A DNA stretch of 64,000 nucleotides from Bacillota bacterium (GCA_023411575.1 JAEYOP010000016.1:62001-126000); one strand, 5' to 3'. Shown: positions 7,391 to 16,536, counted from the first letter of the stretch. Program-made: numbers and translations. The notes: generated from the sequence alone by a model not told the origin.

Positions 7391-8260
7391 ATGAAGTATC
7401 TAACAACGGAATGGTATGAGTTGTGTCAACGGACAGGACTCCATTTTGGTATGAAAGTGAACAACGGTGCTGATGTTTATGACGAAGCACTCTATTTGCA
7501 GCTTTATAAAAGAAAAGAGAAAGAATTTGTAAAATTACAGCATGAGATTTACGATGTTGATCCCCGTTTTATGTTGGAACAAGATGGATGCACGCTCGTG
7601 CCTCTTGATAAATTTGTAAATGAGGAAGAGATAAACAAAGAGGATAAAGTGGTTTATCGTATGTCGTCCGAAGAAAAAGATCGCATTCAGAAATTGATAG
7701 CGGAGTACGATGTTCGTCCGCCGTTCGATGAGAAAAAGTGCAGAGAAGAATTTTGCTCTATTCAGGAAAGGGTAAAAAAAGAAGCTGTCGATAAACTACC
7801 TCATGAACTTTATCAACAAATTGTAGATGTGCGGGTTTTCTCCCTAGGTTACTGTACCAAGGAAATTCTGAGTCAGCTGAAAGTTCTCAGCAAAGAGAAC
7901 AAAAAGAAAATGAACCAGGTTTTAAATGAGTATTCCAAAACACAGCAAGCGGAGCACATTCCTCAAATCATCAGAGAAAGGTTTGGGTTTCACGATTGCG
8001 AGGTGACGGAGTTTACAGTTAGTAAAAAAGATGTTGTCATGCGGCTCGATACACGGGGAGGATTCACCAATTTTAATATGATCACTTTTGCTACGTCTGA
8101 AATTATAAAACAGGAAGGGTACATTGTGGGAAGGACTTGGCTTTATGAGGAGCTATATCACACAGAAAGCGGTTATGAGGCCCATATGCTTTTTATAGGC
8201 GGCGAAGGAATGACCGAGCTTATTATTCGTTGTAATGATATAATTGTCGACGAAAAATGA
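7391..8260 (+). CDS. DUF4085-like protein
   Basis: 289 residues beginning MKYLTTEWYELCQRTGLHFG, the pattern I associate with DUF4085 proteins of Firmicutes (N-terminal Y(L/F)T-EWY motif). The rest is a charged helical region followed by a beta-rich end (GFHDCEVTEFTVSKKDVVMR and later) often seen with this family. ATG codons at 7376, 7388 and 7391 all follow purine-rich stretches; 7391 fits the family start. Thirteen bases separate it from the DUF5131-like gene, so the two are probably co-transcribed. Function unknown. Confidence 0.7.
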   Translation: MKYLTTEWYELCQRTGLHFGMKVNNGADVYDEALYLQLYKRKEKEFVKLQHEIYDVDPRFMLEQDGCTLVPLDKFVNEEEINKEDKVVYRMSSEEKDRIQKLIAEYDVRPPFDEKKCREEFCSIQERVKKEAVDKLPHELYQQIVDVRVFSLGYCTKEILSQLKVLSKENKKKMNQVLNEYSKTQQAEHIPQIIRERFGFHDCEVTEFTVSKKDVVMRLDTRGGFTNFNMITFATSEIIKQEGYIVGRTWLYEELYHTESGYEAHMLFIGGEGMTELIIRCNDIIVDEK

Positions 8261-8272
8261 AGGAGTGAGAAC

Positions 8273-8995
8273 ATGAATTGGGAAGCGTGGACAGGATGCT
8301 ATAAAATTAGTGATGGATGCACATATTGCTATTTCTATGGACCACATGCGAAACGTTGCGGTCAAAATACCATACAGAAAACAGATAAATTTGATTGGCC
8401 TATAAGAACAAACACTAAGGGTGAATACAATATTAAAGGGAATAAAATCCTTGCAACCTGTTTTGCCACTGATTTTTTTCTGCCCGAAGCTGATGAGTGG
8501 CGCAAGGACGCTTGGTGCATGATAAAACAAAGGGCTGATATTGATTTTTTAATTTTGACCAAACGAATTGACCGATTCCACGTTTCATTGCCCTCCGATT
8601 GGGGTGACGGCTATGACAATGTAAATATTGGTTGCACAGTCGAGAATCAATCTTTGGCCGATTATCGTCTCCCTTTGTTTCTGTCTTATCCGATAAAACG
8701 TCGTTTTGTTGCTTGTTCCCCTCTTTTGGAAGCGATTGATTTGTCAGCCTATCTTCATGGGATTGAACATGTTACGGTCAGCGGCGAAAGCGGGCGCAAT
8801 GCTCGTGAATGTGATTATGGTTGGGTACTGGATATTCGTGAGCAATGTGTAAAAGCAAATGCTACATTTTGGTTCAAAGGAACAGGAGCGTATTTTAAAC
8901 GAGATGGTACGGTGGAAAAAATAAATCCGTTTAAGCAAGGGAGCATTGCAAGTGGACTTGGCATAAACATTTCAAATGGAAAGAAATTGTTTTGA
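8273..8995 (+). CDS. DUF5131 (Gp37/Gp68-like) family protein
   Basis: 240 residues. The start MNWEAWTGCYKISDGCTYCY has the cysteine pattern C9-x6-C16-x2-C19 of DUF5131 proteins, which resemble radical-SAM enzymes and are widespread in phages and mobile elements. Further family marks are LILTKRIDRF, NVNIGCTVENQ and HVTVSGESG. RBS GAAGGAGTGAG. Its biochemical role is not known. The next gene begins about 90 bases later. Confidence 0.8.
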   Translation: MNWEAWTGCYKISDGCTYCYFYGPHAKRCGQNTIQKTDKFDWPIRTNTKGEYNIKGNKILATCFATDFFLPEADEWRKDAWCMIKQRADIDFLILTKRIDRFHVSLPSDWGDGYDNVNIGCTVENQSLADYRLPLFLSYPIKRRFVACSPLLEAIDLSAYLHGIEHVTVSGESGRNARECDYGWVLDIREQCVKANATFWFKGTGAYFKRDGTVEKINPFKQGSIASGLGINISNGKKLF

Positions 8996-9087
8996 AATAG
9001 TAAGTTGTTTGCAAAATTTCAAATTTACCAGCCGAAGTGAACAGCGTATTATTTATATAAATCCAAATTAGTTTAGGGGGGTATTCT

Positions 9088-9531
9088 GTGGAAATTAAAA
9101 TTGTAAAAGAAGATAAAAAGCAGTTTCTTGATTTGCTTTTGCTTGCTGATGAATCGGAATCTATGATAGACAAATATCTTGAGCGTGGAGAGTTGTTTGC
9201 CTTGTATGATAATGAGCTCAAAAGCGTATGCGTTGTCACAAGAGAAAGCTGCGATACATGCGAGCTTAAAAATATAGCAACCTACGAAAAGTGGCATGGT
9301 ATGGGATATGGTAGCAAGCTCATTCAATATATTGGGGCATTTTACAAAGATAAATATAAAACCATGATTGTCGGAACGGGTGATGTTCCTTCTATGATGC
9401 AATTTTATGGGAAAAATGGTTTTCATATTTCCCATAGGATTCATAACTTTTTTACAGACAACTACGACCACCCAATGTTTGAAAACGGGATACAGCTTGT
9501 GGATATGGTTTACTTAAAAAAAGAGTTATAA
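9088..9531 (+). CDS. GNAT-family N-acetyltransferase
   Basis: 147 residues, GTG start after TTTAGGGGGG. The acetyl-CoA loop is in IATYEKWHGMGYGSKLI (residues about 67-83, Q/RxxGxG-type), followed by the usual FYGKNGFHISHRIHNFFTDNY near the C-terminus. This tail occurs in small stand-alone acetyltransferases of Firmicutes. Substrate unknown. Confidence 0.85.
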   Translation: MEIKIVKEDKKQFLDLLLLADESESMIDKYLERGELFALYDNELKSVCVVTRESCDTCELKNIATYEKWHGMGYGSKLIQYIGAFYKDKYKTMIVGTGDVPSMMQFYGKNGFHISHRIHNFFTDNYDHPMFENGIQLVDMVYLKKEL

Positions 9532-9841
9532 CTATGCTAATCTTCGCAGCATAATGTGCAGCTTTCAAATTCCAATTTATCAATGTAATATGGACAAAAT
9601 TTGTATGGTATGTCTAACGATTTTCAATCTATTAATAAGGCTTGGGCTTTTTATTTGGATACATCCTTTAAACATTGATAAATATGATATTTCAAAGGCC
9701 AAGCTTTTGTATTTTCGCATATAAGAATTTTCTTAAAAAAGCTTTGCATTTTTTTGACCTAACTTTCCATAAAATATTGTTGAAAGAAGTCGATTGCTAT
9801 TGCAGTTGGTTTCTTTGGCTTTAAAGGAGTTTAATGCCGAC
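9532..9841. other. Spacer with a hairpin and dispersed repeats
   Basis: An inverted repeat pairs AAGGCTTGGGCTTTT-type sequence near 9640 with GGCCAAGCTTTTG near 9698 and probably ends the GNAT transcript. TTGACCTAACTTTCCA (9754-9769) and the 38-bp repeat (9775-9812) are further pieces of the IS-like family seen at 5826 and 7194. Confidence 0.45.
9775..9812. repeat. 38-bp dispersed repeat, copy 2
   Basis: Same sequence as 5826-5863 with two changes; here it ends about 10 bases before the ribosome site of the LUD gene, so the IS relic may supply part of that gene's leader. Confidence 0.65.
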
Positions 9842-10459
9842 ATGAATGAAAAAATTAAAAAAACCATTTTGAATTTGCAGAGAAACAATATGAAAGGATA
9901 CTTTGTTGAAAATTCGGAAGAACTGCTTAAACTACTTTCAACATTGTTTGATAAGGGAGAGAAAATCGGCTGCGGAGATTCCGTCACATTAGAGGAAACC
10001 GGGGTTTTTGAATATCTTCGAAGCGGATATTTTGCCTTCTACGATAAGTATCAGTCCGGATTAACATCAGATGAAAAGCGAGCGCTCTATTTAAAGAATT
10101 TCGATGCTGACACGTTTATAACCGGCACTAATGCCATTACTGCCGACGGAAAATTATTTAACATTGACGGAAATGGAAGTCGCGTTGCGCCGATGCTTTA
10201 TGGACCTAAGCAGGTAATAGTTGTAGTTGGCACCAATAAATTAGTGGATACTGTGGAAGATGCTATATACCGAACGAGGCAAATCGCAGCACCCTTAGAT
10301 GCGAAAAGACTGAACAAGGATACACCATGCGTAAAACTAAACAAATGCATTAATTGCAGGCATGAACAACGGATTTGCAATGACTTTGTTTTGATTTCCG
10401 GACAATTTATCAAGAATCGAATTAAAGTGATTTTTATAAATGGTGATTATGGATTCTAA
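9842..10459 (+). CDS. LUD-domain protein (lactate-utilization-like, former DUF162)
   Basis: 205 residues with the LUD pattern: NLQRNNMKGYFVENSEELLKLL, then GDSVTLEETGVFEYLRSG, TGTNAITADGKLFNIDGNG and GPKQVIVVVGTNKLV. The cysteine-bearing segment CINCRHEQRICND follows. LUD proteins are linked to lactate oxidation (LutB/LutC) but the stand-alone Clostridia type has no proven function. ATG 9842 is 13 bases after AAAGGAG; the family start could be a few codons upstream in KEFNAD. Confidence 0.82.
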   Translation: MNEKIKKTILNLQRNNMKGYFVENSEELLKLLSTLFDKGEKIGCGDSVTLEETGVFEYLRSGYFAFYDKYQSGLTSDEKRALYLKNFDADTFITGTNAITADGKLFNIDGNGSRVAPMLYGPKQVIVVVGTNKLVDTVEDAIYRTRQIAAPLDAKRLNKDTPCVKLNKCINCRHEQRICNDFVLISGQFIKNRIKVIFINGDYGF

Positions 10460-10592
10460 TTTTAGCAAGGCCATTCCACGCCATCATTGGATAATGGTTA
10501 TCAGCCGACACCCTATTGCGGAAAAACAGACCGCCGAGAATATAGACGGTATCGTTCACATCAACGCAGTTGTTCCACTGCTCAAGAATGTG
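10430..10592 (-). pseudogene. Metallophosphoesterase remnant with internal deletion
   Basis: On the minus strand the frame from 10592 reads HILEQWNNCVDVNDTVYILG, then FFRNRVSADNHYPMMAWNG and a short HNHH-containing end. These resemble separate parts of small calcineurin-type phosphoesterases (EQWN..V...D.VY.LGD and HYPM.EWNG...GH.H) brought together by deletion of the middle. A stop codon precedes the fragment and the catalytic GDxxF/GNHD motifs are missing or changed. Called from memory of the family; moderate confidence. Confidence 0.45.
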
Positions 10593-10628
10593 CTAGAATC
10601 CCTTTTTAGCTTTCATCTGCCACAAAGA

Positions 10629-11357
10629 TCATAGAATCAGCTTGGGATTATAATCGTGGATGAAGAAAGGGCAAGTGCTGAGGACGGCAACTTTGCGTTC
10701 CTCTGTGAGCAGCACAAGCTGAGCTGTCAGAATATGCGCTTGTCCCGGTAAGTATTCTGAAACTTTTTCTTCATGTGTGATGCTTCGTGCCTTATCTATA
10801 TTCTGCCGTATGACAATATTACATTCAACCCTGTCGGCTGCAAATTTAGTATAATCATGATTTCTGTTTTCCACGTTGGCACGCATTTTATAAGTACCTG
10901 CCTGTAGCTCCTCCAAAGTCGCAAAGCGATTGTTGTACTGCTCATCGGGGATTGATGACATATGGTAAAATGCCTCAACCATCGGATAGTTCAGATATAG
11001 CTTTCCCATGTCGGAAGATTCCACAAAATATTCCGACATACGCCGAATCTTTTCAGATGAAAAATCGGGTGCATGCGGATCAAAATCGAAGATCAAAAGG
11101 ATATCGGAATATGGGGTATCAAATATCGCCTTCTTGTCTGGATCTATTTCCCGAGCCTTTAGAATTTGCAAAAGGTCTACCATTGAAGGATCGTTTTCGG
11201 TAAACATCTCGCCGTAAAGGGTATAAATATTGGTGCCATAGGAGACAATCCCATATTTCACATCAATATTATAAATAGCAAGCAGCTTTTCCATAAGCCT
11301 TGCGTCCGTCCTTGCCCCTTCCACCAGTACGAGTCTTTTTCGTTTACTCTCAGACAT
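10629..11357 (-). CDS. TOPRIM-like partner of the adjacent AAA ATPase (OLD/RloB-type)
   Basis: 242 residues from ATG 11357, overlapping the ATPase stop by 8 bases (ATGTCTGA). LVLVEGARTDARLMEKLL near the N-terminus and DILLIFDFDPHAPDF around residue 90 resemble the glutamate and DxD motifs of TOPRIM nucleases. ATPase + TOPRIM two-gene units are a common layout of phage-defence systems (RloAB, PARIS and OLD-like types), but the exact class is not clear from sequence. Its ATPase partner is truncated, so the system is probably dead. Confidence 0.6.
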   Translation of the reverse strand: MSESKRKRLVLVEGARTDARLMEKLLAIYNIDVKYGIVSYGTNIYTLYGEMFTENDPSMVDLLQILKAREIDPDKKAIFDTPYSDILLIFDFDPHAPDFSSEKIRRMSEYFVESSDMGKLYLNYPMVEAFYHMSSIPDEQYNNRFATLEELQAGTYKMRANVENRNHDYTKFAADRVECNIVIRQNIDKARSITHEEKVSEYLPGQAHILTAQLVLLTEERKVAVLSTCPFFIHDYNPKLIL

Positions 11358-12165
11358 CGAACTCACCACTCATATACAGCTTTTCTAGGTTATGCCCTTC
11401 CCGCAATTCACGTTCGGTGGCATTGGCAAAGGACGTCAGTTTGTTTCCGGTCAGAATGAAATAGCAGTCGGGGTGCATAATCCGATTTGAAAGCAGATTT
11501 GTATTATGTGAAGTCAAAATTGTCTGAAAGCCTTTCATTTCCGCCAATAACTTCACAATAGTTTCCGCCAGTTCATAATGATAAAATGCATCAAATTCAT
11601 CAACAAACATCAATGAAACATCTGCAGCAGTTTTATTCCAGTAGAAAAAAGTATATAAAGCTCTGGCGCCACTAGATGCCACCTTAAAGAAGGGCAACGG
11701 AATACGGCTGTCAAAATACAAACGCATCTTACCATCTGAGTCCTGCTTTGCAACCAACTTTTCTTTGAGGCCTGCTTTAAGCAGAAACATTTCAAACTCT
11801 TTCAACATATTCCCTTCAAAGATAAAGTCCAAGTAATCATTACTTTTTGCTTTGTAACCAATATATCTGTTTTCATCCAGGCTGCGGAACCAGAGCATCC
11901 GGGAAACAAAACGCATCATTTGGTAAAGAGGATGCTCATCCTCCAAAGCAGAATTAGAGATGGCATACTTCAAAATCGAGTCGTTTCCGCGGAAAGAAAG
12001 GTTCAGCGTGGGCATCAGGACTTCCAACCCGGACAGGTCGCCCCGCTTATCTTCATAATCATATTTAAATAACTGCTTCCCATCAATCAAGACTGTTTCA
12101 AGCAGCAAATTAAGATGCCCTGATTTTACCGTTATAGATAAGGAAGCTGTTACAGTTTCGCTCAA
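11350..12165 (-). pseudogene. AAA/ABC-type ATPase of a defence-like pair, N-terminally truncated
   Basis: The frame is open from about 12204 to 11350 but has no Walker A. It starts in the region that usually follows the first 100 residues (LLLETVLIDGKQLFKYDYED). The remaining motifs are clear: an ABC-signature-like SSGARALYTFFYW, Walker B LMFVDEFDAF, and the H-loop TILTSHNTNLLSN. A TTG at 12165 could begin translation but there is no ribosome site and the nucleotide site would be incomplete. Overlaps the TOPRIM-like gene. I read it as a decayed gene. Confidence 0.65.
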
Positions 12166-12338
12166 AAAGCTAAGCCAATATAAAATAGAAATGGTTGTTT
12201 GTTATCATGGAGGCTTATTTTATGGTGATGCATCTCATCAGATTGCAGAAATAGCGAGTGGATTATCTTAAAATTATTGTGAGTTTATTTTTGATCTAAA
12301 AACCATGTCCGAAAACAGCCGGTCTTTTGCGGAAAATA

Positions 12339-12347
12339 TGATATAAT
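12339..12347 (+). promoter_or_regulatory. Extended -10 promoter of the Ada/AlkA gene
   Basis: TGATATAAT matches the extended -10 (TGnTATAAT) 30 bases upstream of the start, with the ribosome site AAGGAGA between. No good -35 is seen. Confidence 0.5.
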
Positions 12348-12377
12348 CAAGGCAGTATCGCACAAGGAGACAAAACA

Positions 12378-13838
12378 ATGCTGGAAAACGACAGAGGCCT
12401 GTATGCGGCGTTTAAGGCGAAAGACGCGCGTTTTGACGGGCGCTTCTTTGTAGGCATATCGTCAACGGGCATATACTGTCGTCCGGTATGTCGGGCAAGG
12501 CGGCCCAAGCCTGAAAATTGTACTTTTTATCATACCGCAGCGGAAGCAGAGCAAGCGGGGTACCGCCCTTGCTTGCTGTGCAGGCCGGAACTTGCTCCCG
12601 GAAGCTCGATCGCCGACGCCTCTGCCAATCTGGTTTATCGAGCGGCGAGAATGTTGGAAGAAAACTGCGGCAGCGGGCTAAGTCTGGACGAGCTTGCCGC
12701 ACGGCTCGGTTATACCGACCGGCACCTGCGGCGCGTGTTCACAGCGGAATATCATGTGTCACCGGTTCAGTATCTCCAAACATGCAGACTGCTCCTTGCA
12801 AAAAACCTGCTTACGGACACAAACCTGTCTGTGCTCGAAGTTGCAATGGCCGCCGGTTTTGGGAGCTTGCGCCGCTTCAACGACCTTTTTAAAAAGCAAT
12901 ATAGCCTTTCGCCCACGGTTTTGCGAAAGCGAGTTTCGGAAGAGAAACAGCATCATGGCGACGTGACTTTAGCTTTAGGCTACCGCCCGCCTTATCCTTG
13001 GGAAGAAATGCTGCACTTCCTCGCCGGACGCGCAATTTCCGGGGTTGATAGGGTAAAGGACGACGAATATATGCGTACCGTGCATTTCGCAACCGCAGAG
13101 GAAAAGCATGTGTATGGTTGGGTGCGGGTAGGCCACAAACCGAAAAAGAATGCCCTGGCCGTCACAGTCAGCGAAACCTTGTTGCCCGTATTGCCGCAAG
13201 TTTTGGCACGGGTGCGGCATTTGTTTGACTTGTATTGCGACCCGGCCGCGGTATATGAAACGCTCAAGGTAATGAATGACATACGCCCTGGACTTTGTGT
13301 GCCGGGCACTCGCTTGCCGGGTTGCTTCAATGCCTTTGAAATGGCGGTACGGGCAGTGCTTGGACAGCAAATTACCGTGAAAGCCGCAAGTACATTGGCC
13401 GCAAGGATTGCCCAAACCTATGGGACTCCGATCCAAACTGGAATTGAGGGCCTGACCCATGTTTTCCCCTCGCCTGAAGATATTCTTGCTTTGAACGGGC
13501 CGATTGAAAATGATCTTGGCCGGTTAGGGGTGATTGCAGCGCGCGCAAAAACGATTTATGAGCTGGCACGGGCAATCGTGCAGGAAGAAATCGATGTTGA
13601 CCTCCCGGCCCAGCCGGAGGAAGAAATGAAAAAGCTGATGGCAATTCGCGGCATTGGAAGCTGGACGGCACAGTACATCGCTATGCGGGCGATGGAATGG
13701 CCGGACGCTTTCCTTGAAACCGATGCGGGCGTGAAAAAAGCATTGCAGCCCTACACGTCAAAAGAATTATTGAAAATGGCTGAAGCGTGGCGGCCATGGC
13801 GCAGTTATGCCACCGTCAACCTTTGGAATACGCTATAA
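12378..13838 (+). CDS. Ada-AlkA fusion: methylphosphotriester-sensing AraC regulator with 3-methyladenine glycosylase domain
   Basis: 486 residues in three parts. Residues 1-75 form the Ada N-terminal zinc domain with Cys34, Cys38, Cys65 and Cys68 (STGIYCRPVCRAR and YRPCLLCRPE). Residues about 85-185 are an AraC-type HTH pair. Residues about 200-480 are an AlkA-type HhH-GPD glycosylase with the hairpin LMAIRGIGSWTAQYIAMRAM and the catalytic Asp in ETDAGVKKAL. Ada transfers methyl groups from DNA phosphotriesters to a cysteine and then activates repair genes; AlkA removes alkylated bases. Twelve bases downstream lies ogt, making one adaptive-response operon. Confidence 0.93.
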   Translation: MLENDRGLYAAFKAKDARFDGRFFVGISSTGIYCRPVCRARRPKPENCTFYHTAAEAEQAGYRPCLLCRPELAPGSSIADASANLVYRAARMLEENCGSGLSLDELAARLGYTDRHLRRVFTAEYHVSPVQYLQTCRLLLAKNLLTDTNLSVLEVAMAAGFGSLRRFNDLFKKQYSLSPTVLRKRVSEEKQHHGDVTLALGYRPPYPWEEMLHFLAGRAISGVDRVKDDEYMRTVHFATAEEKHVYGWVRVGHKPKKNALAVTVSETLLPVLPQVLARVRHLFDLYCDPAAVYETLKVMNDIRPGLCVPGTRLPGCFNAFEMAVRAVLGQQITVKAASTLAARIAQTYGTPIQTGIEGLTHVFPSPEDILALNGPIENDLGRLGVIAARAKTIYELARAIVQEEIDVDLPAQPEEEMKKLMAIRGIGSWTAQYIAMRAMEWPDAFLETDAGVKKALQPYTSKELLKMAEAWRPWRSYATVNLWNTL

Positions 13839-13849
13839 GGAGGTAGTAA

Positions 13850-14389
13850 ATGTATTACAGGACAACCTATCCGTCACCCGTAGGAACAATTACCCTTGCA
13901 TGTGATGGAAATAATCTTGTTGGTTTGTGGCTGGAAGGACAAAAATATCACGGCGGTACCATTCACGAAGAAATGGTAGAGAAAAGAGACATGCCGGTAT
14001 TCGATGCCGCCCAAAAATGGCTGGACAGATATTTTTCCGGCGAAAGGCCCGGCATTTCCGAATTGTCGTTAGCCCCTATTGGCGGAGCGTTTCGTCAGCG
14101 AGTATGGGGCATCTTATGTGACATTCCATATGGCGAGGTAATCACCTACGGCGACATTGCAAAAAAGATGGCTGTGAAGATGGGAAAGGACAGTATGTCA
14201 GGTCAGGCGGTTGGCGGGGCTGTCGGGCACAACCCTATCTCCATTATTATTCCCTGCCACCGGGTTGTGGGTTCAAACGGCAGCCTGACGGGTTATGCAG
14301 GCGGTGTTCAAGCAAAAGTAAAGCTGCTTGAACTGGAGGGCGTCGATATGTCAAACCTGTTTGTGCCCAAGAGAGGAACTGCTCTTTAG
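13850..14389 (+). CDS. ogt: Methylated-DNA-[protein]-cysteine S-methyltransferase
   Basis: 179 residues. The acceptor motif PCHRVVG is near residue 141, preceded by the winged-helix DNA-binding region (FRQRVWGILCDIPYGEVITYGDIA). It removes methyl groups from O6-methylguanine by suicide transfer. RBS AAGGAGG. It follows the Ada/AlkA gene so that phosphotriester sensing, O6-methylguanine repair and 3-methyladenine excision are expressed together. Confidence 0.94.
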   Translation: MYYRTTYPSPVGTITLACDGNNLVGLWLEGQKYHGGTIHEEMVEKRDMPVFDAAQKWLDRYFSGERPGISELSLAPIGGAFRQRVWGILCDIPYGEVITYGDIAKKMAVKMGKDSMSGQAVGGAVGHNPISIIIPCHRVVGSNGSLTGYAGGVQAKVKLLELEGVDMSNLFVPKRGTAL

Positions 14390-14491
14390 TGTCGGTTTTT
14401 ATGGGGGTTCGCTTTTAAATTTTGTGAACCTTTCTTTAAGTTATTACAATGTACAGGGGGAAGGATATGAACCACATGTGGAGGAATTCAG

Positions 14492-15022
14492 TTGGAAGTA
14501 ACAGAAATTAGTAATATAGTAAGCTCTTATGGTAAAGATATTTATAATTTTTGCAGACAGCTGACCCGGAATAAAGAGGAAGCAGATGAACTATACCAGG
14601 ACACATTTTTAAGGGCAATAGAGCTATGCTATAAAATTAATAAAGAAAATAATCCCAAAAGCTTTCTGCTTTCTATTGCGGTGCGTTTATGGAAAAACCG
14701 GAAAAGGAAATTTTCATGGAGAAATAGAATTGCGGCTGTGGAAAGCTACCGGGAGGAATCAGGTTATTGCAATTATCCGGCAGAATTAGCTGAAAGTCCT
14801 GAAGAAGAGCTTTTGGAAAAGGAAAAAACAGAACGGATTGTTCAGGCTGTAAAAAGACTGCGTGAAGAATATCAAAGTGTTGTGTATCTATATTATTCCG
14901 CTGAAATGCCCCTCAAGGAAATAAGTGTTATTTTGCATCTGCCGGAAGGAACAGTGAAAAGTCGGCTGCATAAGGCAAGAAGCGTGGTTGGAAAAATATT
15001 GGAGGAATATTTATATGGATGA
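14492..15022 (+). CDS. ECF-type RNA polymerase sigma factor
   Basis: 176 residues from TTG 14492, seven bases after GGAGG. Region 2 is seen in YGKDIYNFCRQLTRNKEEADELYQDTFLRA and region 4 in YQSVVYLYYSAEMPLKEISVILHLPEGTVKSRLHKAR. The stop overlaps the start of the next gene (ATGGATGA), the normal coupling of an ECF sigma factor to its anti-sigma factor. TGAACC at 14425 may be the -35 of its own promoter; weak. Confidence 0.92.
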   Translation: MEVTEISNIVSSYGKDIYNFCRQLTRNKEEADELYQDTFLRAIELCYKINKENNPKSFLLSIAVRLWKNRKRKFSWRNRIAAVESYREESGYCNYPAELAESPEEELLEKEKTERIVQAVKRLREEYQSVVYLYYSAEMPLKEISVILHLPEGTVKSRLHKARSVVGKILEEYLYG

Positions 15023-16229
15023 CAACGAATTGGATATATTACTGAAAAAGGCTCTTCACTCCGATTTTGTTCCGGATCGCGGACTCGATTTGCGAATTAT
15101 CCGGAAAGCGGAAGAGAAGGGGGCCCTGAGTGCAAAAAGGATAAGGCCGATACTGGTTTTTATAATAATTATCTGTGCTCTTTTATTCTGTTCTGTTGCA
15201 GCATTCGCGGCATGGAAGTTTTTAGCGCCCAAAGACATTGCATTAGGATACGGAGACAAGCAGCTTGCAAAAGCGTTTGAAAGCGACGATGCTATTCTAC
15301 TGGATGAATCTCAGACATATGGCGATTATACCGTTACACTGCTTGGGACCGTATCAGGGACAAATATTACTGATTTTGCCGCAGAAGGTGAGCATGTCAA
15401 TCCTGACAAGACTTATGCGACTGTTGCCATAGCAAGGACAGATGGTGCTCCGATGCCTGGCCCGTCATCGGCCGAATACGGGAAGCCCCCCTTCTTTGTA
15501 TCGCCGTTGGTTCAGGGCTTGAATCCGGTAAAGTATAATATTGTCACCATGAAAGGCGGGTATTCCGAAATTGTCAAGAATGGGATCCTGTATAGGATGA
15601 TCGAATGCGACAATGTAGAAATATTTGCCGATAGGAAGATTTACCTATGCGTCACCAATTCGGTTTTTTATGATAGAGATGCATATAACTTTAACGAGGA
15701 TACCGGAGAGATCACTGCAAATAGTGAATATAAGGGTATGAATCTACTATTTGACCTGCCGCTGAATAAAAATAAAGCGGACAAGGAAGCGGCCGAACAA
15801 TATCTGAATGGGCTTATCGAGGTGCATCAGGATGGGGCGGATGCGGCAGGTGAAGCTCCCCCGCAGGAAGGAACGGCCGTTATGGATAAAACCTTACCAC
15901 AGGGGGAAAAAGATTCGGAAGACGTAGAACCGTATGACCCTATTAAAGATATATTGGACAACTGGACTTTAGTTTCCGAACAAAAAATAAAGCCGGATGA
16001 AGAAGGAAAGGTTTACCACTCATTTAAAGATAGGGACGGATATTTATCTTCCGGCCTGATTGTAGTGGATGCCGTGTTTCCGGATGGTAAAACGGGATAT
16101 GCGGATGGTATTTGGAGGACGTCCGGAGGTGATAAATATACGTATGCGGTTCTTTACTATAGGGATGAGAATGGAGATATAACTGTATCCGTGTATGAGA
16201 TTATGAAAAATATAAAGGATTCTTTCTGA
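15015..16229 (+). CDS. Membrane-anchored putative anti-sigma factor
   Basis: 404 residues from ATG 15015. A short cytoplasmic part (about 50 residues, LDILLKKALHSDFVPDRGLD) precedes one membrane segment (PILVFIIIICALLFCSVAAFAAW, about 47-69) and a long extracytoplasmic region. The layout and translational coupling to the sigma gene point to an anti-sigma factor (DUF4179-type topology), but no zinc HxxxCxxC motif is visible. The outer domain has a DUF4179-like beta-rich start and an acidic linker (EAPPQEGTAVMDKTLPQGEK). The signal it senses is unknown. Confidence 0.75.
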   Translation: MDDNELDILLKKALHSDFVPDRGLDLRIIRKAEEKGALSAKRIRPILVFIIIICALLFCSVAAFAAWKFLAPKDIALGYGDKQLAKAFESDDAILLDESQTYGDYTVTLLGTVSGTNITDFAAEGEHVNPDKTYATVAIARTDGAPMPGPSSAEYGKPPFFVSPLVQGLNPVKYNIVTMKGGYSEIVKNGILYRMIECDNVEIFADRKIYLCVTNSVFYDRDAYNFNEDTGEITANSEYKGMNLLFDLPLNKNKADKEAAEQYLNGLIEVHQDGADAAGEAPPQEGTAVMDKTLPQGEKDSEDVEPYDPIKDILDNWTLVSEQKIKPDEEGKVYHSFKDRDGYLSSGLIVVDAVFPDGKTGYADGIWRTSGGDKYTYAVLYYRDENGDITVSVYEIMKNIKDSF

Positions 16230-16536
16230 CGGCTTTTATGGAGCATCAATAAATACTAGTGAAAAAGCGTCGGAAAAAAACAAGCAATATATCCTGGGTA
16301 TTTTGAAGGGCATTAAGCTTGATTCTAACCGCTAAAGATAAGGATGAAACTGCTGCCTCCTGCAAACAGGCCGAAGCGGGGGCCCAAAAAGCAAATGACC
16401 AACTGCTGAAAAGAAATCAGCATGACCGGTTCATACAGGCGACAGCCATTGAATTTTCAGATATTTTTAGTCCGTAATTGGGCCAATATTAAGTTGGCTC
16501 TCCCCATATTTCATCGAAAGCGCCTCGCTTTCTGAT
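16230..16536. other. Spacer without a gene
   Basis: Convergent region. A plus-strand stretch around 16340-16475 is open (KQAEAGAQKANDQLL) but has no start or ribosome site; I see nothing else. Confidence 0.4.

Noticed and set aside
10440..10634. Plus-strand 64-codon frame
   Set aside because: Antisense to the metallophosphoesterase remnant, which explains the sequence better.
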